From Bacteroidales bacterium (GTDB lineage: Bacteria; Bacteroidota; Bacteroidia; Bacteroidales; UBA932), in the NCBI GenBank assembly GCA_015060395.1, contig SUYP01000008.1, forward strand, positions 30,417 through 94,416: a stretch of DNA of 64,000 nucleotides, in the 5' to 3' direction. The notes below the pieces were generated by a model. The model did no database searches, was not told where the DNA came from, and saw nothing but the letters and a program-made list of their open reading frames with translations. The translations under genes and the position numbers were made by a program. This document shows, one piece after another, positions 59,102 through 64,000 of this stretch (position 1 is the stretch's first letter; each line of letters begins with the position of its first letter).

Positions 59102-60241
59102 ATGATCCTTAGAGACGAGATATTCAACCCTTTCTTCATTGGAAGATACGTTGACAAACATTATTTCTGCGACCGCGAAAAAGACACAGAGACGCTAATA
59201 AAGCACATCGTGAACGGCAGGAATGTCGCCTTGATCTCGCCACGCCGTCTCGGGAAAAGCGGCCTTATCCATCATACATTCGCGCAGGAAGCCATCAAGG
59301 AAAAATATACGCCCATATATGTGGACATATACCCGACCAAAGATCTGCACGAATTCGTAAAGGCGCTGTCAGAGGCCATTGTAAAGGCTGTCAGGCCACA
59401 GAAGAAATGGCACGAGAAGTTCTTTTCATTCATCAGGTCGCTGACCGTAGGATTCACCATCGATGCCGTTTCCGGAGAGCCTTCCTTCAACATCAGCGTT
59501 GGAGACATCAAGCATCCTGACAAGACGATCAGGGAATTGTTCGAGTACATAGAAGCTTCCGAAAAGCCCTGCATCCTGGCTATAGACGAATTCCAGCAGA
59601 TAAGGGAATATCCCCAGAGCACTACCGAGGCTTTCATACGTTCCCTTGTCCAGCAATGTTCGAGGACTTCATTCATTTTCTGCGGCAGCAAGAGGCATAT
59701 AATGACCGATATGTTCTACTCACCTGCCAAACCTTTTTTCCAGAGCGTGATAAGCCAGAGTCTGAAGCCGATTCCTATGGACACATATACGGAATTTGCC
59801 GGACGGATGTTTGCTGAAAGAGGTAAATTTCTGGACAAGACTGTTGCAGAACTGATATACAGAATGTTTGACGGATGTACGTGGTATATGCAGATGATGA
59901 TGAATGAGCTGTTCGCACTCACACGCGAGGGTATGATCTGCACGCCTGAGTACATCGATTTTGCTTGGGAAAACATCATTATGGCACAGGAGGACAGGTT
60001 CCAGGCAATCCTGTTCGGTCTGGCTCCAAAACAGAAACAGCTTCTCTACGCGATAGCCAGAGACAAGAGAGTGGAAGGAATCACCTCGTCAGAATTCGTA
60101 AAACGGCATCGTCTGGTTTCAGCAAGTTCAGTACAGGCGGCGTTGAAGCCTCTGATGAAAAACGACATCGTGACCTGTGAGGAAGGAGTATATAGAATCT
60201 ATGACTATTTCTTTGCGGATTATCTTGCAGAATTATGTTAA
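59102..60241 (+). CDS. ATPase_2/archaeal-type AAA ATPase
   Basis: 379 residues. Starts NPFFIGRYVDKHYFCDREKD, the fold's opening, followed by a Walker A SPRRLGKSGL (about 46-55), Walker B CILAIDEFQQI (about 157-167), sensor FIFCGSKRHIM, and a C-terminal winged-helix domain (about 305-375). STAND-like ATPases of this type are widespread in Bacteroidota, often in many copies, with unknown function. It stands alone between two housekeeping genes. Confidence 0.85.
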   Translation: MILRDEIFNPFFIGRYVDKHYFCDREKDTETLIKHIVNGRNVALISPRRLGKSGLIHHTFAQEAIKEKYTPIYVDIYPTKDLHEFVKALSEAIVKAVRPQKKWHEKFFSFIRSLTVGFTIDAVSGEPSFNISVGDIKHPDKTIRELFEYIEASEKPCILAIDEFQQIREYPQSTTEAFIRSLVQQCSRTSFIFCGSKRHIMTDMFYSPAKPFFQSVISQSLKPIPMDTYTEFAGRMFAERGKFLDKTVAELIYRMFDGCTWYMQMMMNELFALTREGMICTPEYIDFAWENIIMAQEDRFQAILFGLAPKQKQLLYAIARDKRVEGITSSEFVKRHRLVSASSVQAALKPLMKNDIVTCEEGVYRIYDYFFADYLAELC

Positions 60242-60253
60242 ATTTGTCCGTAT

Positions 60254-61063
60254 ATGCAGAATAATATGAGAATAGAAAGCATAACATCTGCGCAGAATCC
60301 GAAGATCAAGGATCTGCTTGCGCTTCAGGAGAAGTCAAAGGAGAGAAGGAAGAAGGGGCTGTTCGTGGTCGAGGGAAGACGCGAGCTGCTTCATTGCATC
60401 GAGGCAGGATATGAACCACATACTGTTTTCATCTGCCCGGAGATACTGCAGAAGACCGATTTCGAGGAGATCGCTTCCAAGTGCAACTGCCCGTATATGG
60501 AGATTCCGCAGCATCTTTACGACAAGGTGGCATACCGTGGGGGCACCGAGGGAGTGATAGCCGAGCTGCACTGCAAGGAGATGAGTCTGGAGAATCTGCA
60601 GCTGAAGCAGAATCCTCTGGTGGTGGTGCTGGAGGCTGTGGAGAAGCCGGGCAATCTGGGTGCGGTTCTTCGCAGCGCGGATGCATCGGGAGTGGATGCA
60701 GTGATCGTATGTGATCCTCTTACAGATATGTACAATCCCAATCTGATACGTTCGAGCATCGGAGCGATATTCACGGTTCCAGTAGCTACAGCTTCATCAG
60801 AAGATACGATCAAGTGGCTGAAATCCAATGGAATAAAGATCTATACCGCACAGCTTCAAGACTCGGAGTGGTATTATGACACGGATATGAAGGGAGGCAC
60901 TGCAATCGTTATGGGCACAGAGGCAACAGGCCTGACGGATGCCTGGAGGAAGGCGGCCGATGCACATATCAAGATTCCGATGCTGGGCAAGCTCGATTCG
61001 CTTAATGTGTCTGTATCTGCCGCGATCCTTATGTTTGAAGCTGTACGTCAACGCAATAATTGA
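60254..61063 (+). CDS. SpoU/TrmH-family RNA 2'-O-methyltransferase
   Basis: 269 residues. N-terminal RNA-binding domain (about 5-85, ITSAQNPKIKDLLAL, FVVEGRRELLHCIEAG) and a C-terminal SPOUT domain with the knot motifs VVLEAVEKPGNLGAVLRSAD (about 126-145), VIVMGTEATGLTDAW and IPMLGKLDSLNVSVSAAILM. Methylates ribose in rRNA or tRNA; substrate not determinable. Start ATG at 60254; MRIESI four codons later is possible. Confidence 0.9.
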   Translation: MQNNMRIESITSAQNPKIKDLLALQEKSKERRKKGLFVVEGRRELLHCIEAGYEPHTVFICPEILQKTDFEEIASKCNCPYMEIPQHLYDKVAYRGGTEGVIAELHCKEMSLENLQLKQNPLVVVLEAVEKPGNLGAVLRSADASGVDAVIVCDPLTDMYNPNLIRSSIGAIFTVPVATASSEDTIKWLKSNGIKIYTAQLQDSEWYYDTDMKGGTAIVMGTEATGLTDAWRKAADAHIKIPMLGKLDSLNVSVSAAILMFEAVRQRNN

Positions 61064-61097
61064 CCGAGTGCAAAAAACGCCGAAAATGCACTCGGTC
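61062..61097. repeat. Perfect 11-bp inverted repeat before aroE
   Basis: GACCGAGTGCA (61062-61072) and TGCACTCGGTC (61087-61097) with a 14-nt A-rich loop. The stop codon of the methyltransferase overlaps its left edge and aroE starts 14 bp later. No T-run, so it may be an attenuator or processing site and not a terminator. Confidence 0.55.
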
Positions 61098-61111
61098 TAA
61101 AAAGATAGAAT

Positions 61112-61954
61112 ATGAAATTCGGACTTATAGGACATCCTATAGCTCATTCCCTCTCCCCTGCTCTTTTCAAGGCGGGGTATGATAGCAGGTACCCATATCA
61201 GCTGATTGAAGGAGCTGATTTCGAAGATTCTTACCGCAGGTTTCTGGAAGGATATGACGGGATCAATGTGACGGCTCCGTTCAAGGAACCGGCATTTGCC
61301 AAGGCAGATATATTATCACCTGAATGTGAGGCCATCGGAGCGACTAATCTTCTGGTAAAGACTCCGGATGGCATCAAGGCTTATAATTCCGACTATCTCG
61401 GAGTACGGATGTGGCTGTCTGATGTAGCTGAGGGCTTGAAAAGCGTGCTACCCCCCTGGCCGCAGGGGGAGGGGCCCACGACAAAGGAGTGGGAGGGGTT
61501 CTTTTCAAGCCCTCAGCCACATCCGACAGCCGTCAAGGCCCTTATTGTCGGGCTTGGAGGGGCTGGCAAAGCGGCGGCAGCGGCGGCGGAGTCCTTGGGT
61601 ATGGAAGTGATACGGATGAACAGGACTATCAAAGATGAGAGAACCAGACCTTTAAGCGATTTCAGAGAGTATTTCAGAGAGGCAGACATCATCATCTACA
61701 ACATCCCTACAGCCATTCCTGAGTTATACGAACTGACTGATGAAGACTTCGGTGTCGGAAGGCCTAAATACATCTTGGAAGCCAATTACAGGAAGCCTTC
61801 ATTTGACGAAATGCTGCTGCAGAAGATGAGAACTGCTAATCCGATGGCGGAATACACATCAGGGAAGATATGGCTGCTGTATCAGGCTGTGACCGGATAT
61901 GAAATTTTTACCGGAGAAAAGCCTGATTTAAGGAAGATGTCCGATGTTTTGTAA
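61112..61954 (+). CDS. aroE: Shikimate dehydrogenase with in-frame palindromic insertion
   Basis: 280 residues. Reduces 3-dehydroshikimate with NADPH. Substrate domain: GHPIAHSLSPALF (about 6-18), NVTAPFKEP with the catalytic Lys, GATNLLV, YNSDYLG (catalytic Asp). NADP domain: ALIVGLGGAGKAA (about 145-157). C-terminal YQAVTGYEIFTGEKP. Bacteroidota AroE proteins are about 245-250 residues long. Here residues about 112-140 (Pro/Gly-rich VLPPWPQGEGPTTKEWEGF) are extra and are encoded by a composite palindromic element. The insertion falls in the link between the two domains, so the enzyme may still work. Confidence 0.9.
   Translation: MKFGLIGHPIAHSLSPALFKAGYDSRYPYQLIEGADFEDSYRRFLEGYDGINVTAPFKEPAFAKADILSPECEAIGATNLLVKTPDGIKAYNSDYLGVRMWLSDVAEGLKSVLPPWPQGEGPTTKEWEGFFSSPQPHPTAVKALIVGLGGAGKAAAAAAESLGMEVIRMNRTIKDERTRPLSDFREYFREADIIIYNIPTAIPELYELTDEDFGVGRPKYILEANYRKPSFDEMLLQKMRTANPMAEYTSGKIWLLYQAVTGYEIFTGEKPDLRKMSDVL
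61413..61531. repeat. Composite palindromic element, copy B (inside aroE)
   Basis: Inverted arms of 31 bp, 61413-61443 and 61501-61531, pair at 29 of 31 positions. The 57-bp core (61444-61500) contains CCCCCTG-CGGC-CAGGGGG and CCCAC...GTGGG hairpins. Reverse complemented, the core aligns with those of copies A and C. The reading frame of aroE stays open through the whole element. Confidence 0.85.
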
Positions 61955-62021
61955 GAAAATATCACTATCTTGCGAAGTTTTTGGGCCCAGCCCGTTTTGA
62001 AAACAACTAATACAATAAAAT

Positions 62022-62561
62022 ATGTCATTGAATAAAGCTATGCTGATCGGTAACGTTGGACGCGACCCTGAAGTACGTTACCTTGATGGACAATCCGGAA
62101 ATGCAAAAGTGGCGACATTCACATTGGCCACAACCGAGAGGTACAGGGATCGCAACGGTGAAACACGTGAAAACACTGAATGGCACAACATCGTAGCCTG
62201 GAGAAATACGGCAGACGTTGTGGAAAGATTTGTAAAGAAGGGCACACAGCTCTATATCGAGGGACGTATCCGCACAAGATCGTGGGATGATCAGAACGGC
62301 AACAAGAGATATACGACAGAAATCATCGCCGACACCCTGCAGCTCCTCGGCAAGAAGTCAGATAACCCAGGTGCACAGCCAGGAGGATACCAGCAGCCGG
62401 CACAGGGCTATCAGCAGCCTGGTTATGCCGCTCCGGCACAGCCAGCACCGGCTTACAGCCAGCCACAGCAGCCTGCATACGCGCCAGCTCCTCAGCAGCG
62501 TCCTGCAGCCGCTCCTCAGAATATAGTGGAGGATATGCCGGAAGATGACCTTCCATTCTAA
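62022..62561 (+). CDS. ssb: Single-stranded DNA-binding protein
   Basis: 179 residues. OB fold about 1-115 (NKAMLIGNVGRDPEVRYLDG, EWHNIVAWRNTADVVERFVKKG), a Gln/Pro/Ala/Tyr-rich linker (about 120-165), and the acidic C-terminal tip EDMPEDDLPF, which recruits replication and repair partners. Forms tetramers on ssDNA. Confidence 0.97.
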   Translation: MSLNKAMLIGNVGRDPEVRYLDGQSGNAKVATFTLATTERYRDRNGETRENTEWHNIVAWRNTADVVERFVKKGTQLYIEGRIRTRSWDDQNGNKRYTTEIIADTLQLLGKKSDNPGAQPGGYQQPAQGYQQPGYAAPAQPAPAYSQPQQPAYAPAPQQRPAAAPQNIVEDMPEDDLPF

Positions 62562-62595
62562 CCAACTGATAATTAACTGAAAACCAAAATACAAA

Positions 62596-63855
62596 ATGAA
62601 ACTTGACGTTGTACTCGGCCTCCAGTGGGGCGACGAAGGCAAAGGTAAGATTGTTGACGTGCTTGCAGGCAGATATCCAGTCGTGGCACGTTTCCAGGGT
62701 GGTCCGAACGCCGGACACTCACTCCATTTCGAAGGCAAGAGTTTCGTACTCAGATCTGTTCCTTCTGGAATCTTCAGAAAGGATGCGAAGAATATCGTCG
62801 GTAACGGCGTGGTTCTCGACCCTATCACTTTCAAGGGAGAATGTGACAATATCGCAAAGACAGGCATTCCTGTAAACGAGCGTATCGTCATTGCCAAGAA
62901 AGCGCATCTAATCCTCCCTACCCACAGGCTTCTTGATGCTGCAAATGAAGCTGCGATGGGCAAGAGCAAGATCGGATCGACCCTCAAGGGTATCGGCCCG
63001 ACCTACACCGACAAGATCAGCCGTCACGGTCTGCGCGTAGGAGACATCCTCGCTCCAGATTTTGCTGAAAGATATGCAAAGCTCCAGAACAGACACATCA
63101 CACTCCTCAAGCAGATGGGATTCGAGTGTGACCCTCACGCTGAGGATGCAGAGTTTATGGAAGCTGTGGAGTTCCTCAAGACTTTCGAACTCGTTGACTG
63201 CGAATATTATATCAACGATCTCCTCAAGACTCAGGACATTCTCGCAGAAGGTGCCCAGGGATCGATGCTTGATGTTGATTATGGCTCATATCCATTTGTT
63301 ACATCCTCTACGACTTCCTGCTCGGGAGCCTGCGTAGGACTCGGAGTGAATCCTCATCTCATCGGACACGTTTACGGAATCTTCAAGGCATACTGCACAA
63401 GAGTGGGCAGCGGTCCGTTCCCTACCGAGCTCTTCGACGAGACAGGCGAGAAGATCCGTGCCATCGGACACGAATTCGGAGCTGTTACAGGACGTCCTCG
63501 CCGCTGTGGCTGGCTCGACCTTGTAGCCCTCAAATATGCTGTGATGATCAGCGGTGTGACCGACCTTATTATGATGAAGTCAGACTGCCTCGACACCTTC
63601 GAGACAATCAAGGTCTGCACATCATATATCGTTGACGGAAAACCATCTGACCAGTGGCCATTTGACACATACGCCGACATCCAGCCTGTTTATACAGAGT
63701 TCAAGGGATGGAATACAGACCTCACACACTGCCGTGCAGAAGAGGATCTGCCTCAGGAGTTCCGCGACTATATTGCTTTTATGGAGCAGTATCTCGGAGT
63801 ACCTATCAAGATCATCTCAGTAGGTCCTGACCGCGAGGCAACCATTATGCGATAG
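62596..63855 (+). CDS. purA: Adenylosuccinate synthetase
   Basis: 419 residues. GTP-dependent first step from IMP to AMP. Opens KLDVVLGLQWGDEGKGKIVD (catalytic Asp and the G-loop), with GGPNAGHS, GIGPTYTDKISRHGLRV, ILAEGAQGSMLDVDYGSYPF and GRPRRCGWLDLVALKYAV all conserved. Lies 34 bp after ssb. The palindrome 81 bp downstream may end its transcript. Confidence 0.97.
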   Translation: MKLDVVLGLQWGDEGKGKIVDVLAGRYPVVARFQGGPNAGHSLHFEGKSFVLRSVPSGIFRKDAKNIVGNGVVLDPITFKGECDNIAKTGIPVNERIVIAKKAHLILPTHRLLDAANEAAMGKSKIGSTLKGIGPTYTDKISRHGLRVGDILAPDFAERYAKLQNRHITLLKQMGFECDPHAEDAEFMEAVEFLKTFELVDCEYYINDLLKTQDILAEGAQGSMLDVDYGSYPFVTSSTTSCSGACVGLGVNPHLIGHVYGIFKAYCTRVGSGPFPTELFDETGEKIRAIGHEFGAVTGRPRRCGWLDLVALKYAVMISGVTDLIMMKSDCLDTFETIKVCTSYIVDGKPSDQWPFDTYADIQPVYTEFKGWNTDLTHCRAEEDLPQEFRDYIAFMEQYLGVPIKIISVGPDREATIMR

Positions 63856-63935
63856 GTTTCCAGATATAAAAATAGGTATAATTGCCAAAAATGGTTGGTG
63901 AAACCTTTGTAATTATTTAAAAAACAATTAGATAC

Positions 63936-63971
63936 AATAACTTTGATGAAAACGTTTTCATCAAAGTTATT
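63936..63971 (+). promoter_or_regulatory. 36-bp perfect palindrome: candidate operator over a -7 box
   Basis: AATAACTTTGATGAAAAC and its exact reverse complement meet without a loop at 63953/63954. The centre GAAAACGTTTTC with a middle CG is the layout of LacI/GalR-family operators. The left arm contains TAACTTTG (63938-63945), a TAnnTTTG -7 box, so a bound protein would block transcription of the gene starting at 63976. A run of T follows the right arm, so it could also form a terminator hairpin for purA. Confidence 0.6.
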
Positions 63972-63975
63972 TTTT

Positions 63976-64000
63976 ATGGCTAAAACTCGTCGTGAAAGGT
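63976..64000 (+). CDS. Start of an unidentified gene cut by the window edge
   Basis: Only eight codons are visible: ATG then a basic stretch MAKTRRER. The start lies just after the palindromic operator-like site and its T-run. The basic start would suit a DNA- or RNA-binding protein, but nothing more can be said. Confidence 0.4.

Overview
The window is a stretch of a Bacteroidota chromosome, most likely order Bacteroidales. The evidence is the repeated sigma-ABfr-type promoter (TTTG, about 20 bp, then TAnnTTTG) in front of many genes, the absence of Shine-Dalgarno sites at most starts, a complete Bat aerotolerance operon, NigD-like, fimbrillin-like and BACON/LRR lipoproteins, and six-bladed propeller and LytTR proteins. 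I cannot name a genus from sequence alone. Many starts were moved from upstream TTG/GTG codons to the first sensible ATG, guided by the -7 boxes and signal peptides.

Layout. 1-4.5 kb: cstA (runs off the left edge), a NigD-like lipoprotein, a decayed nuclease remnant and an OadA-like carboxyltransferase whose carrier domain lacks the biotin lysine. 4.7-15.2 kb: tRNA-His, radC, upp, convergent rpoN, a SPOR protein and an LEA14-like lipoprotein, divergent miaB, and a tight operon glpK-glpF-cls-HD hydrolase. 15.2-26.8 kb (all minus): a secreted GH2 beta-galactosidase and the Bat operon moxR-DUF58-membrane protein-batA-batB-batC-batD/E, with batD and batE fused into one gene. 26.8-35.2 kb (plus): truA and a long probable operon exbB-exbD-tonB-pseudouridine synthase-era-parC-aroK. 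35.2-43.1 kb: a fimbrillin-like lipoprotein with a small upstream ORF, a Pif1-like helicase, recJ, lysS.

43.1-50.2 kb is regulatory and envelope: a membrane LytTR regulator with candidate binding repeats facing a propeller protein/ExbB-like pair, an ECF sigma factor next to a single-chain inner-membrane/outer-membrane barrel protein, and a Ser/Thr kinase. 50.3-56.4 kb is an accessory, more AT-rich block (antitoxin/PIN toxin, lipoproteins, GNAT, PD-(D/E)XK nuclease) bounded by a 23-bp near-identical direct repeat. 56.4-64 kb: a BACON/LRR lipoprotein, gamma-carbonic-anhydrase-like protein, an AAA ATPase, an rRNA/tRNA methyltransferase, aroE, ssb, purA, and the first codons of another gene behind a 36-bp perfect palindrome.

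The most unusual signal is a family of three composite palindromes (6761-6860, 43104-43226, 61413-61531). Each has a roughly 60-bp core with two internal hairpins that is related between copies, flanked by long inverted arms (31 bp in two copies) whose sequence is different at each locus. Two lie between convergent genes. The third sits in frame inside aroE and adds about 30 residues, much as Rickettsia palindromic elements do.
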